DNA of 34,054 nucleotides from Bacteroidaceae bacterium (lineage in GTDB: Bacteria; Bacteroidota; Bacteroidia; Bacteroidales; Barnesiellaceae_A): contig JAFZFQ010000065.1 in the NCBI GenBank assembly GCA_017555825.1, positions 1 to 34,054 on the forward strand, read 5' to 3'. The translations under genes and the position numbers were made by a program. Each line of letters begins with the position of its first letter. Position 1 is the first letter of the stretch. The notes under the pieces were generated by a model. The model searched no databases and was not told the DNA's origin. It worked only from the letters and a program-made list of their open reading frames with translations. Shown here in pieces: positions 1 through 9,618 of the stretch.

Positions 1-539
1 AGCCCAAGGTGTTTAAGGACGCTCGCGGATACTTCTTTGAGAGCTTCTCGCAAAGGGAGTTTGAAGAGAAGGTGCGACCCATCAACTTTGTTCAAGACAA
101 CGAGAGCATGTCGAGCTACGGTGTTATGCGTGGACTTCACTTTCAACGTCCTCCTTACACACAAAGCAAATTGGTGCGTTGTGTAAAGGGTCGTGTTCTT
201 GATGTGGCTGTGGATATTCGCAAGGGTTCACCTACCTATGGACAACACGTTGCCGTAGAGCTGAGCGAAGAGAATCATCGACAATTCTTCGTTCCTCGCG
301 GTTTTGCTCATGGCTTTGCGGTTCTCAGTGATACTGCCGTCTTTCAATACAAATGCGATAACTTCTATGCACCCGAAGCCGATGGCGGTATAAACATTCA
401 AGACGAGAGCTTGGGTATCGACTGGATGATTCCTACAGAGAGTGCCATCCTATCGGAGAAAGACCTCAAACATGTGTGTTTGAAGGATTTTGACTCGCCT
501 TTCGATTATAATACAAACCTATATCCCGAATTTGAGTAA
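1..539 (+). CDS. rfbC: dTDP-4-dehydrorhamnose 3,5-epimerase, 5' end cut by the window
   Basis: Cytoplasmic epimerase that converts dTDP-4-keto-6-deoxyglucose to dTDP-4-keto-L-rhamnose, the third step of dTDP-L-rhamnose synthesis. The visible part starts just before the RmlC-typical VFKDARGYFFE stretch, so about 15 N-terminal residues lie outside the window. The frame is open through base 3; the GTG at 9 is a Val codon inside the gene, not its start. Family hallmarks are GLHFQRPP with the catalytic-region His, the beta-strand run CVKGRVLDVAVDIRKGSPTYG, and VPRGFAHGF. It ends 3 nt before rfbD, so the two are surely cotranscribed, and rfbA is probably just upstream outside the window. Identity is secure from the motifs and from the rfbD-rfbB neighbours. 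Confidence 0.96.
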   Translation, partial: PKVFKDARGYFFESFSQREFEEKVRPINFVQDNESMSSYGVMRGLHFQRPPYTQSKLVRCVKGRVLDVAVDIRKGSPTYGQHVAVELSEENHRQFFVPRGFAHGFAVLSDTAVFQYKCDNFYAPEADGGINIQDESLGIDWMIPTESAILSEKDLKHVCLKDFDSPFDYNTNLYPEFE

Positions 540-542
540 GCC

Positions 543-1430
543 ATGGTTATACTTGTTACCGGTGCCAACGGTCAGTTGGGCAATGAAATGCGCATTGTGG
601 CTCAAACAAGCCACCACCGATATATTTTTACCGATGTAAACGAGGTGGAAGGTGTAGAGACTACTTATCTCGACATTACCGACCCTGTGGCTGTGCGCAA
701 GATGGTTGTTGAGAATGAGGTAAACGCCATTGTCAATTGTGCTGCATATACCAATGTGGATGCTGCCGAAACCAACGAACAATTGGCTGAGTTGCTCAAC
801 GCTACAGCACCCGAAAACCTTGCTATGGCTATCAAAGAAGTGGGCGGTGTGCTTGTCCAAATTTCGACCGACTATGTATTTGGCAAAGAGCCTTACAACA
901 TCCCATGCAAAGAGAATCAGCAAGGCACACCTACCGGTGTATATGGATTGAGCAAATTGCATGGAGAGCAACGAATTATTGCTTCGGGATGCAAGCATGT
1001 TATCATACGCACCGCTTGGCTCTACTCGGAGTTTGGCAAGAATTTCTGCAAGACGATGATGAACCTCACAGCTACCAAGCCACAGATCAAAGTTGTCTTC
1101 GACCAAGTGGGCACACCCACTTATGCTCTCGACCTGGCTCATGCCATTGCCGTGGTACTCGAAAAGTTTGACGGCTCGCAAACGGGCATATACCACTACT
1201 CCAACGAGGGTGTGTGCTCGTGGTATGACTTCACAAAGATGATTGCCGAGTACAACGGCACTACCGAGTGTGACGTACAACCCTGTCACAGCGACGAGTT
1301 TCCAAGTCCCGTTAAGCGACCTGCATATTCGGTGCTCGACAAGACCAAAATCAAAGAGGTCTTTGGGGTAAAAGTTCCCTACTGGACCGATTCGCTCAAA
1401 AAATGTATCTCTAACCTCAACCGACAATAA
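543..1430 (+). CDS. rfbD: dTDP-4-dehydrorhamnose reductase
   Basis: NAD(P)H-dependent short-chain reductase that makes dTDP-L-rhamnose, the last step of the pathway. The 295-residue length is normal for RmlD. The N-terminal Rossmann glycine motif TGANGQLG lies near residues 6-13. The catalytic pair YGLSK (YxxxK) is near residue 136, preceded by STDYVF, the family's substrate-binding segment. The ATG at 543 is the first start after the rfbC stop, leaving only 3 nt between the genes; the next gene follows 5 nt after this stop. This spacing implies translational coupling in one operon for a rhamnose-containing surface polysaccharide. Confidence 0.97.
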   Translation: MVILVTGANGQLGNEMRIVAQTSHHRYIFTDVNEVEGVETTYLDITDPVAVRKMVVENEVNAIVNCAAYTNVDAAETNEQLAELLNATAPENLAMAIKEVGGVLVQISTDYVFGKEPYNIPCKENQQGTPTGVYGLSKLHGEQRIIASGCKHVIIRTAWLYSEFGKNFCKTMMNLTATKPQIKVVFDQVGTPTYALDLAHAIAVVLEKFDGSQTGIYHYSNEGVCSWYDFTKMIAEYNGTTECDVQPCHSDEFPSPVKRPAYSVLDKTKIKEVFGVKVPYWTDSLKKCISNLNRQ

Positions 1431-1435
1431 TCACA

Positions 1436-2563
1436 ATGAAAAATATCGTTATAACAGGTGGTGCCGGATTTATCGGTAGCCATGTCGTTCGTTTGTTTGT
1501 AAACAAATATCCCGAGTATAACATCATCAATCTCGACAAGCTCACTTATGCGGGTAACTTGGCAAATCTCAAGGACATCGAGGATAAGCCCAACTACAAG
1601 TTTGTAAAGATGGACATCTGCGACTTTGAGGCTTTCTACAAGCTCATGCAAGAGGAGAAAGTAGATGGCATCATCCACCTTGCCGCCGAGAGCCATGTCG
1701 ACCGCTCTATCAAAGACCCTTTCACCTTTGCCAAGACCAATGTGATGGGTACGCTTGCTTTGCTTCAAGCAGCCAAACTCTATTGGGAGAGCCTTCCCGA
1801 GAAATACGAGGGTAAACGCTTCTACCACATCTCTACCGACGAGGTATATGGTGCACTCACAATGAACCACCCCGAGGGCATAGAGCCCCCCTTCAAGACC
1901 GTTGCATCGTCTGAGGGTCACAAAGCCTACGGCGACGACTTCTTCTATGAGACTACCAAGTACAACCCTCACAGCCCCTACTCGGCAGCCAAGGCAAGTA
2001 GCGACCACTTTGTGCGCGCCTATCACGACACATACGGCATGCCCACTATCGTAACCAACTGCTCGAACAACTACGGCCCTTACCAATTCCCCGAGAAGTT
2101 GATACCCCTGTTCATCAACAACATACGTCACCGCAAGCCACTTCCCGTATATGGCAAGGGTGAGAACGTGCGCGACTGGTTGTATGTAGAAGACCATGCA
2201 CGTGCAATTGACATCATCTTCCACAACGGAAAGATAGCCGAGACATACAACATCGGCGGTTTCAACGAGTGGAAAAACATAGACTTGATCAAGGTCATGA
2301 TTAAGACCGTAGACCGCATCCTCGGCAACCCCGAAGGACACTCGCTCGACCTTATTACCTACGTAACCGACCGCCTTGGTCACGATGCACGCTACGCCAT
2401 CGACTCAACCAAACTCCAAAAAGAACTCGGCTGGGAGCCCTCACTCCAGTTCGAAGAGGGCATCGAAAAGACAGCACGCTGGTACCTCGACAACCAAGAG
2501 TGGATGGATAACGTAACAAGTGGCGACTACCAAAAGTATTACGAGAATATGTATAAGATGTAA
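1436..2563 (+). CDS. rfbB: dTDP-glucose 4,6-dehydratase
   Basis: NAD+-dependent extended short-chain dehydrogenase that converts dTDP-glucose to dTDP-4-keto-6-deoxyglucose, the second step of dTDP-rhamnose synthesis. At 375 residues it is slightly longer than the roughly 350-residue typical enzyme. Visible motifs are GGAGFIGSH near residues 7-15, the catalytic STDEVYG segment, YSAAK (YxxxK), and the substrate-binding NNYGPYQFPEKL region. It is the last gene of the operon and is followed by a strong hairpin. The order C-D-B, with A presumably upstream, is common in Bacteroidales. Confidence 0.97.
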   Translation: MKNIVITGGAGFIGSHVVRLFVNKYPEYNIINLDKLTYAGNLANLKDIEDKPNYKFVKMDICDFEAFYKLMQEEKVDGIIHLAAESHVDRSIKDPFTFAKTNVMGTLALLQAAKLYWESLPEKYEGKRFYHISTDEVYGALTMNHPEGIEPPFKTVASSEGHKAYGDDFFYETTKYNPHSPYSAAKASSDHFVRAYHDTYGMPTIVTNCSNNYGPYQFPEKLIPLFINNIRHRKPLPVYGKGENVRDWLYVEDHARAIDIIFHNGKIAETYNIGGFNEWKNIDLIKVMIKTVDRILGNPEGHSLDLITYVTDRLGHDARYAIDSTKLQKELGWEPSLQFEEGIEKTARWYLDNQEWMDNVTSGDYQKYYENMYKM

Positions 2564-2584
2564 GGAACAAATACCTATATTACA

Positions 2585-2625
2585 CCAAGCGGGTTGAAGA
2601 CGACTCTTCAACCCGCTTGGCATTT
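2585..2625. terminator. Bidirectional rho-independent terminator
   Basis: A perfect 16-bp stem (2585-2600 with 2605-2620) closes a CGAC loop and is followed by CATTTTA. It lies between the convergent stops of rfbB and the alpha-2-macroglobulin gene and can serve both strands. The T-run is short on both sides, so efficiency is inferred mainly from stem strength. Confidence 0.85.
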
Positions 2626-2635
2626 TATCGGCGCC

Positions 2636-5600
2636 CTACTGTTGTATTTCTATCTCAGCTCCTGCTGTGTGCGAAGCAAACTGAGGGGCATAATAGCTTT
2701 GTACAGTTGCTACACCTGCCTGATATATTCCGGGGCGATCGACATAGACTTTATACTCTACCGCATACACACCTCGGGGCATATACTCGATATAGAAGTT
2801 GTTACTTGCATCACCGGGTACTGAGTAGTAATACAGACCTTGCGCATAGTTGTATTGTGGCAGCTGCACTTGGGGCTCGAAACATGCCGGACGAGCATCG
2901 GCAAGCACCATATATTGCATATCTCTATCAGTCTTTATAGTCATACGCACAGTCACCTCATCACCTACAGCGAGTTGAGTATTTTCAATGGGTATCAACT
3001 CGCCGTTGCGTTCTACATAATAACTACGCCGCACACCTATCTCATCGACATTATGCGACTCTATATCGGCTATATTAGCACTATATTGCCAATAAATAGC
3101 ACCCCACGAGGGCTTGTCGTCATGGTTCGACACAACAAGTCTTGCATCGGCCACATCCACGTCCTTGCCACTGCGCACATATTGGACATACCCTATTGTT
3201 TGCTCTTCTTTAGAGGCTTGAGGGAGTGGTGTATCGCCCCACTCTATACGTGTAGAAGCCATCCCTGTGAGCCATTGCGTTCCGGACGACAGCAGGATAT
3301 GTACCGCATCGATCGTCGATGGAACACTCTCCCAAGCTTGTGTTTGCTTCTGCAAGAGAAGCCATTGTCGCATCGCATCCTGCTCTTCTTTACAAGGCTC
3401 GACCAATGTCAACGCTTCATATATGGCACAATGCACCTGTACTGCACTGTTGCGATAGAATGAATTACTGCGATTATTGGGCCAATACATGCCTTGCGAT
3501 GCAGTAACATGAGCATACTCGCGCAATGAATTGACAATATCATGTGCTACTTGCACATATCTATTGCGATAGAGCGCCACTGCAGCATAGGCTTTTTCTA
3601 TATCATCCAGCTTATACCACTGTGCGGCTATCGTATCGAGTTGCTGACGAGACAAAGCAAGCACATCGGCGCTCATGGGCACATCGAGTAGATCACTGCG
3701 CACATATAGATAACACAAATCCTGATAATCGGGATGCTCTGCCCGCACTTTATTGCGACTGAGGTACTCAGCATCAAGATAACGCAAAGCTTCGATTTTC
3801 ATTATTGCCATCGACTCGGTATTACCTACATCTCCCCATGTAGCAAGTTTGGATAAGCCGGCTACAACATTCAACGTTATGGTATATGACGATTGCATAC
3901 CCTTATACCAAGGCCAACCACCATCACTCAGTTGCATATCGCGCAAGCGCGTCGCTATCTCTTGGGAGAGTTTTTCGGCACGACTTCTATCAAGCAACGA
4001 GGCTATTTGTCTCATCTGGTCAGTGTCATTCAAGGCGTCAACGAGCCAAGGTGTCTCACTCAACAACAATTGCTTTAACTCCTCGTTTTGTTCCAATGGC
4101 GACACAAGTGGTAAAGCATCGGCCTGCATGCTCCAATACTCTATGGCTTGTGCAACTATATCATTGTTCGACACAATACCTGTAGCAGCCACATTGGCAT
4201 ATAGTGAAGCCATAAGCGAAATAGCACTTTTATCGGACGACTGAACCAACGATGGCAACGCTGTTACTGCATACCATGCCGCATTATCGCAATATTCGAG
4301 CACAACACCCAGGCTTTGCACCTCATTGTGTTCAACCTTTTCTTGCATGGCATCAAAGAGTATTGTTGTATCTCCCACCAATGGTGCTATATAGAATGGC
4401 TTACTTTCGGTCACAACCATTGTCGATGGCAATACCGCCAACAGATGCTGTTCGCCATCGCTATACCTTGACGTAGCTGCACCCACTCGCACACCTACAA
4501 GCGAGAGCGTATCGGGCACTATAACCGAAAAGCGCACCGTTGCCGACTCCTCTCCCGGGGCTGTAAAAGGCTCTTTGATAACCACCAATTCGCTTTCATT
4601 TTCAGGATTATAAAGAGTGAGTTGCGCCTCTCCTGTCACAACATCATTGGTCATATTATAGACTGTAGCCGAAAGCACCATTTGGTCGCCTTGTCGCACA
4701 AATCGTGGTATATTGGGCTGTATCATCAAGGGCTTTGACGACAACACCGATGCAGTGTACATACCACATTGTAATTGAGGCGAAACAGCCAAAGAGAGGA
4801 AATTCCACGTTGTAACAGATTCGGGCACTGTAAATTCTATGGCGACATTACCCTTGGCGTCGGCAACCAAGTGCGGATAAAAAAACGCAGTTTCGGCCAT
4901 ATCGTTGCGATACTCTACCGTTTGTAATGGATGTGCATTGACGTCATCAAATGCAGTTTCCTCAGTGGCATAGTCTTGAACGCCCTCTTCGGCACTTATC
5001 ATATCGGCTTCAACATCTTTTTTGTAATATGCCCCATTGGGGGCAGCTTGTGCCATAGTTCTCAACACCATCCCCCCATTCATAATGCCGTAACCGTACA
5101 ACAGATAATTACGAAGCATAGGCGATACAGCACTCACATAACTTACCGATGCAAACTCATTACGGTAGTTAAGGTAGGCATGGTCGGTACTGGTAAGATA
5201 CCACAAGTAATCTACCGACAACCCATACTGCACAACAGGCACATAGCGCGGTGCAAAATACCAATTGTGCGCACGTAGTGCATCGAGCGAAGCATCATAC
5301 ATTTCTGCCATAAAAAGGGCTTCGACAGGCTTTCCATCGGCATTAGTCACGTTAAATCGCCACGTCTCGCTATTGCCCGGGCGCGTTCTATCGCGAAATG
5401 TTGTAGGCGTTATGGTCAGACTCATATCGAGTTGCTTGCGTGTTACCGTAACGCTCCTACTATGCACCTTGTTGTCATAGACCAGTACAAACAAGAGTTG
5501 TACAACATCGTCGCACGAAGTATCAAAAGGCAAATGAAGCTCATACATTGCATTGCCAAGCGACACTTCCTTATACTCAACAGGACGGCTACCATTGGAT

Positions 5601-8269
5601 ATAAAGTAGTACAATGATGCATCGCGAAGTGCCGATCCCACAGCTATGCGCACAGTATCGCCATCGTTCGCTTCATATCGTTCTTGAGGCAACCACAACT
5701 CTACAGGTACAGGGGGCTGCGTGTCGTGTACCGAATAGCACACAAAATCGACACTATCGGCCACCAGCTCGCCACTGTCGGTGAGTGTACACATCATCAA
5801 TCTATAAGAGCCCGACTGCATCTCATTGCAGGGCAACATCACACGACTATCACTACCCACAACACGAGTGTGCCACAACGCAACATCTTGTCGCGTATAG
5901 ACGTTGCTACCCACTACTGCGCAATCTGTGCGATAGAGTGAAATTGTGCAGGGCAATTGTTGCACTACTCCGGCGCCATTCACTACACTCATGGCGAACG
6001 TAGTTGCATTATCGCGACACACCTTGTCGGGCAGGCTACATACCAATTTTACACCAACACCCGACACAGGCACAACCACCTCACCTTGACGACTCTCACC
6101 GGCAGGCGAAGTAACGGTAACCTCCACTACATAACGACTACCCCACCAACGGGCATACTCCACCTCGGGCTCAGTAGCAACGAAAGAGAATGCAAAATCG
6201 CCATTGGCTTGAGTCGAAGTATTACCACGAGCCACAACCATAGCACCTCCATACATGTAGTTGAGTTGTCGCACTTCATACACCACTTGCGCAAATCCTA
6301 CTGCCGCACCCGAATAACTCATGGCGCAACCTCTCACTTGCACACTATCGCCATAGCTATACACGCCTTCAATAGCACTGCACTCGACCGAAAATTGCGG
6401 TAGCTTATACTCGGCCACCTCTATATTTTGCACAGCATAGCAGTTTTCACCACACATACTCAGTCGCCACATTCCCGGCAAGGCCTTGTCGGGGAGTGCT
6501 ATTTCACCATAAATCGAACCGTATACATCGGTAGTGAAGGTTCCTGCCCACACCTCATTACCCGCATTATCGTATAATTTTGCCTCTATATCACAATCTG
6601 GCAAAACACCTTGCAACTCGTCATCCAATCGGTATACAAGAGCCGAGAATTGCAACGTTTGCCCCGGTCGGTAAAGCGAACGATCGGTAAAAATACGAGC
6701 ATTCACCCAAGGCTTCTCAACAGCCTCACGCGCAAAACCAATGCTCTGCATAAAGGGATATTTATCAATATCGGCCAAATGTATATAATATGCACCATTG
6801 AGCGATGGTTTCACCCAACGGCACACACCACTAACGTCGGTTGTCGATTCTTGCAACACCTCGCCCGAGCGAGACACCAAAACCATCTTCTCGCCAACAA
6901 TCGGGTTACCTCTTTGACAATCTACCAACAAGGTACAAGCCTCACCGGGCGTAGACTCGACTGTGAGCAACATATAGGGCGTAATGACAAAAGTAACTTC
7001 CTCCTTCGCCTCACCCGAGCGTACAATCATACGATACACACCCGCATCCTGGCGAGGAAACATCACCCTTGCCTTATGCTCTTGGAAGTCTATTCCCTCA
7101 CACAGAACACTCTGCGACGCACACAATTCCCACGCCACATTATCTTGGGCAAGACTCAACACATCCTTAACAGGCGACTCTATACTACCACGCCACAGCT
7201 CACACACAATACTATCGGCATTGGTATATACAACATCGGTCGTCACGTCATCGGCAGAGTAGAGAAGGTAGGGCATCGACAGCGAAACTGTTGTAGCCGA
7301 CAAGTCGGCACACATCGATTGCAGGCAAGCTATGCGATAATAGTGCGGATATTTATTTATCCACCGCATCAACACGTTATACTCGGCTTGTAGACTTTGA
7401 CTATCATGGATAGCCATGTGGTTATATCGGGCTATAACTACCTCTATTACAAAATCATAACGTGAATATTGCGACACAAGCGCATCAACAGCACGCACGT
7501 AATTATCGCTATCGTCACTCAAGAGATTGTTGTACTGCAAGCGCTTCAACTCCCACATCATCTGTGGAGCATACTCTCGACGTTTTTTATGAAATTCTAT
7601 TGCATCATTCAGCACACTTGTCACATCTATAGCACAAGACGCATCTGGGCGAAGGCGACGCTCGACAATGCGATTATACACCACATCGACTACAAAATCG
7701 TACATCGAAGGATAGAATCTCTGCAGCCACGCCCAGGCACTCTCGCCATCGTAGCCCTCTATTGCTATTATATTGCGATAGCGCGAAATAGGCGTATTTT
7801 GCAATGCACTCACCGGCAGCAATGCCACTTGTTGCAACGAATCTATTTTGTCATAAAAATTTTGAGCACTCCAAGTGGCAATATCACTATTACCCTTGAT
7901 ATAAGATGCTCTACCACAACGATAATAATTATTGAGCAGATGAGCCTGGTATACATCGCACAGGTAGAGAGCTATAACACTGCGATCAACTGCATTAGAG
8001 CAGCTATTCATTATCAACTCGGCATGCTGCAATACACTCCCTACACTGTCGCTATCTATCATCAACTGAGCACCCGACAGCAACATAAGCGCATCTATCA
8101 TATCGGCCGACTTTCGCTCCTTCATTGCAACATCAAGCGCCTCTTGCGCCACCTTAACAGTTGTGCGAGGATACTCTTGCATAGCGCGCAAGCGCTCATC
8201 GTAACTCGAAGATTGCGCTATTGATGCAAGCCAACATATCGAAAAAAGAAAAAATAGCAATCGCTTCAT
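2636..8269 (-). CDS. Secreted alpha-2-macroglobulin family protein without a thioester
   Basis: Very large envelope protein (1877 residues) with an N-terminal signal peptide (MKRLLFFLFSICWLASIAQS, no lipobox cysteine seen). An N-terminal helical region rich in alpha-helix is followed by macroglobulin-like domains. The MG2 signature TDRSLYRPGQ lies near residue 530. The A2M bait-to-core hallmark AFFYPHLVADAKGNVAIEFTVPESVTTWNF begins near 1125, and a thioester-domain-like alpha region follows from about 1325. At the place where CxEQ would be expected the sequence reads YCDNAAWYAVTAL, so the covalent-trapping thioester is missing, as in many Bacteroidetes homologues. Bacterial A2Ms are thought to guard the periplasm against proteases. 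No pbpC neighbour is present, so this is not the E. coli YfhM/PbpC arrangement. The ATG at 8269 directly precedes the signal peptide. It appears to be a monocistronic gene. Confidence 0.9.
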   Translation of the reverse strand: MKRLLFFLFSICWLASIAQSSSYDERLRAMQEYPRTTVKVAQEALDVAMKERKSADMIDALMLLSGAQLMIDSDSVGSVLQHAELIMNSCSNAVDRSVIALYLCDVYQAHLLNNYYRCGRASYIKGNSDIATWSAQNFYDKIDSLQQVALLPVSALQNTPISRYRNIIAIEGYDGESAWAWLQRFYPSMYDFVVDVVYNRIVERRLRPDASCAIDVTSVLNDAIEFHKKRREYAPQMMWELKRLQYNNLLSDDSDNYVRAVDALVSQYSRYDFVIEVVIARYNHMAIHDSQSLQAEYNVLMRWINKYPHYYRIACLQSMCADLSATTVSLSMPYLLYSADDVTTDVVYTNADSIVCELWRGSIESPVKDVLSLAQDNVAWELCASQSVLCEGIDFQEHKARVMFPRQDAGVYRMIVRSGEAKEEVTFVITPYMLLTVESTPGEACTLLVDCQRGNPIVGEKMVLVSRSGEVLQESTTDVSGVCRWVKPSLNGAYYIHLADIDKYPFMQSIGFAREAVEKPWVNARIFTDRSLYRPGQTLQFSALVYRLDDELQGVLPDCDIEAKLYDNAGNEVWAGTFTTDVYGSIYGEIALPDKALPGMWRLSMCGENCYAVQNIEVAEYKLPQFSVECSAIEGVYSYGDSVQVRGCAMSYSGAAVGFAQVVYEVRQLNYMYGGAMVVARGNTSTQANGDFAFSFVATEPEVEYARWWGSRYVVEVTVTSPAGESRQGEVVVPVSGVGVKLVCSLPDKVCRDNATTFAMSVVNGAGVVQQLPCTISLYRTDCAVVGSNVYTRQDVALWHTRVVGSDSRVMLPCNEMQSGSYRLMMCTLTDSGELVADSVDFVCYSVHDTQPPVPVELWLPQERYEANDGDTVRIAVGSALRDASLYYFISNGSRPVEYKEVSLGNAMYELHLPFDTSCDDVVQLLFVLVYDNKVHSRSVTVTRKQLDMSLTITPTTFRDRTRPGNSETWRFNVTNADGKPVEALFMAEMYDASLDALRAHNWYFAPRYVPVVQYGLSVDYLWYLTSTDHAYLNYRNEFASVSYVSAVSPMLRNYLLYGYGIMNGGMVLRTMAQAAPNGAYYKKDVEADMISAEEGVQDYATEETAFDDVNAHPLQTVEYRNDMAETAFFYPHLVADAKGNVAIEFTVPESVTTWNFLSLAVSPQLQCGMYTASVLSSKPLMIQPNIPRFVRQGDQMVLSATVYNMTNDVVTGEAQLTLYNPENESELVVIKEPFTAPGEESATVRFSVIVPDTLSLVGVRVGAATSRYSDGEQHLLAVLPSTMVVTESKPFYIAPLVGDTTILFDAMQEKVEHNEVQSLGVVLEYCDNAAWYAVTALPSLVQSSDKSAISLMASLYANVAATGIVSNNDIVAQAIEYWSMQADALPLVSPLEQNEELKQLLLSETPWLVDALNDTDQMRQIASLLDRSRAEKLSQEIATRLRDMQLSDGGWPWYKGMQSSYTITLNVVAGLSKLATWGDVGNTESMAIMKIEALRYLDAEYLSRNKVRAEHPDYQDLCYLYVRSDLLDVPMSADVLALSRQQLDTIAAQWYKLDDIEKAYAAVALYRNRYVQVAHDIVNSLREYAHVTASQGMYWPNNRSNSFYRNSAVQVHCAIYEALTLVEPCKEEQDAMRQWLLLQKQTQAWESVPSTIDAVHILLSSGTQWLTGMASTRIEWGDTPLPQASKEEQTIGYVQYVRSGKDVDVADARLVVSNHDDKPSWGAIYWQYSANIADIESHNVDEIGVRRSYYVERNGELIPIENTQLAVGDEVTVRMTIKTDRDMQYMVLADARPACFEPQVQLPQYNYAQGLYYYSVPGDASNNFYIEYMPRGVYAVEYKVYVDRPGIYQAGVATVQSYYAPQFASHTAGAEIEIQQ

Positions 8270-8382
8270 GGCATAAAACTTAGTTTACATCTATAATATT
8301 GACTTACAAGGCATAGAATAGTTTAATAAGACCATATTGTGACCCGCACAGCAAGCCCTCTTACAAGCTAACTATCAGGTGG

Positions 8383-8440
8383 TTAAAAAGCATGTTATTA
8401 AACATGAAATTTTTTAATGAATATTTACCTTGAAAAGGTA
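8383..8440. promoter_or_regulatory. Two inverted repeats upstream of the ilvE promoter
   Basis: An interrupted palindrome spans 8383-8417 (TTAAAAA / CATGTT at 8391-8396, ATTA loop, AACATG at 8401-8406 / TTTTTAA). A second short one is TACCTT-GAA-AAGGTA at 8426-8440. The second lies about 24 nt upstream of the -7 box of ilvE, where operators or activator sites often sit. Whether a regulator binds here is not known; the first could also act as a weak plus-strand attenuator because it ends in a T-run. Confidence 0.35.
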
Positions 8441-8463
8441 TACAAGTAATCGAAAAAAAACGA

Positions 8464-8471
8464 TACCTTTG
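8464..8471 (+). promoter_or_regulatory. Promoter -7 element of ilvE
   Basis: TACCTTTG matches the Bacteroidetes sigma-ABfr -7 consensus TAnnTTTG exactly. It lies 52 nt before the ilvE ATG, giving a leader of roughly 45 nt. No clear TTTG is found at -33. Confidence 0.65.
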
Positions 8472-8523
8472 TACGAATAAATTAAACAGCGAAATAAGTA
8501 ACCCAAAAATACTTAATAATATT

Positions 8524-9549
8524 ATGGAACTCGCAAATCTTGATTGGAATAGTCTTGGTTTCGGATATATCGACACCGACTATAACGTACGCTGCACTTA
8601 CAAAGATGGTAAGTGGGGTGAACTCGAAGTAACAGAGAAAAAAACTATTGACTTGCACATGGCTGCAACTTGCCTCCACTATGGTCAAGAGTGTTTCGAA
8701 GGTATCAAAGCCTTCCGTGGCAAAGATGGTAAAATCCGTATCTTCCGCCTCCGTGCAGCAGCAGAACGTATGCAAACTTCTTGCCGTGGTATTCTCATGG
8801 CCGAGATGCCCGTAGAATTGTTTGAAGAGGCAGTTCGCTTGGCAGTAAAGAAAAACGAACGTTTTGTTCCTCCTTATGAGAGCGACGCTTCATTGTATAT
8901 CCGTCCTCTTATCATCGGATCATCAGCGCAAGTTGGTGTTAAGCCCGCTCAAGAATATACTCTCATCATCTTTGTAACCCCCGTAGGTCCATATTTCAAA
9001 GAGGGTATTAAGCCTACCAAGATGCGCATCGTACGTGAATATGACCGTGCAGCACCCCTTGGTACAGGTCGCTTCAAAGTAGGTGGTAACTATGCAGCAA
9101 GTCTTTCATCTACTGTATTGGCTCATGACGAGGGCTACTCAAACCCCATCTATCTTGATGCCAAAGAGAAAAAGTATATCGACGAGTGCGGTGCAGCCAA
9201 CTTCTTCGGTATCCGCGACAATACTTATATCACTCCCAAGAGCGACTCAATCCTTCCTTCTATCACCAACAAATGCTTGCAAGCACTTGCCGAGCACTTG
9301 GGTATGAAGGTTGAGTGCCGTCCCGTTCCCGAGGAAGAGTTGTCAACATTTGAAGAAGCTGCAGCTTGTGGTACTGCCGCAGTTATCAGCCCCATTTCAC
9401 GCATTGACGACCCCGTTCGTGGCATTAGCTACACTTACTCTACCGACGGTACTGTAGGTCCTTGGTGTATCAAGCTCTATAACCTCTTGAGCGCCATCCG
9501 TAAGGGTGAAGCTGAAGATATCTTCGGCTGGAACGACATTATCGACTAA
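8524..9549 (+). CDS. ilvE: Branched-chain amino acid aminotransferase
   Basis: PLP-dependent (fold type IV) aminotransferase that interconverts leucine, isoleucine and valine with their 2-keto acids using glutamate/2-oxoglutarate. The 341-residue length fits the bacterial BCAT-II/long-form family. Visible motifs are the N-terminal HYGQECFEGIKAFRG, with the arginine-rich FRLRAAAERM that follows, and GTGRFKVGGNYA, in which Lys185 should form the Schiff base. The C-terminal EAAACGTAAVISPI binds the PLP phosphate. It stands alone: it has its own -7 box upstream and a hairpin terminator right after it, and no other ilv/leu genes are adjacent. Confidence 0.96.
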   Translation: MELANLDWNSLGFGYIDTDYNVRCTYKDGKWGELEVTEKKTIDLHMAATCLHYGQECFEGIKAFRGKDGKIRIFRLRAAAERMQTSCRGILMAEMPVELFEEAVRLAVKKNERFVPPYESDASLYIRPLIIGSSAQVGVKPAQEYTLIIFVTPVGPYFKEGIKPTKMRIVREYDRAAPLGTGRFKVGGNYAASLSSTVLAHDEGYSNPIYLDAKEKKYIDECGAANFFGIRDNTYITPKSDSILPSITNKCLQALAEHLGMKVECRPVPEEELSTFEEAAACGTAAVISPISRIDDPVRGISYTYSTDGTVGPWCIKLYNLLSAIRKGEAEDIFGWNDIID

Positions 9550-9565
9550 TCAAGACCAACCATAC

Positions 9566-9601
9566 AGAGGTGTTGCCCATGCGGGTAGCACCTCTTTTTT
9601 A
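9566..9601 (+). terminator. Rho-independent terminator of ilvE
   Basis: A stem of AGAGGTG..GCCC (9566-9578) pairs with GGGTAGCACCTCT (9583-9595) with one internal irregularity, followed at once by a run of T (9595-9601). It lies 16 nt after the ilvE stop. Confidence 0.88.
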
Positions 9602-9618
9602 TTACTTTACATCTCCCC

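Noticed and set aside
519..2383. Long minus-strand open frames opposite rfbD and rfbB (302 and 334 residues)
   Set aside because: The plus-strand genes are unmistakable RmlD and RmlB; the opposite frames have no family features and arise from codon bias.
6611..8224. Two plus-strand frames of about 250-260 residues opposite the alpha-2-macroglobulin gene
   Set aside because: They are rich in His, Thr and Arg without domains or signals and mirror the minus-strand coding frame.
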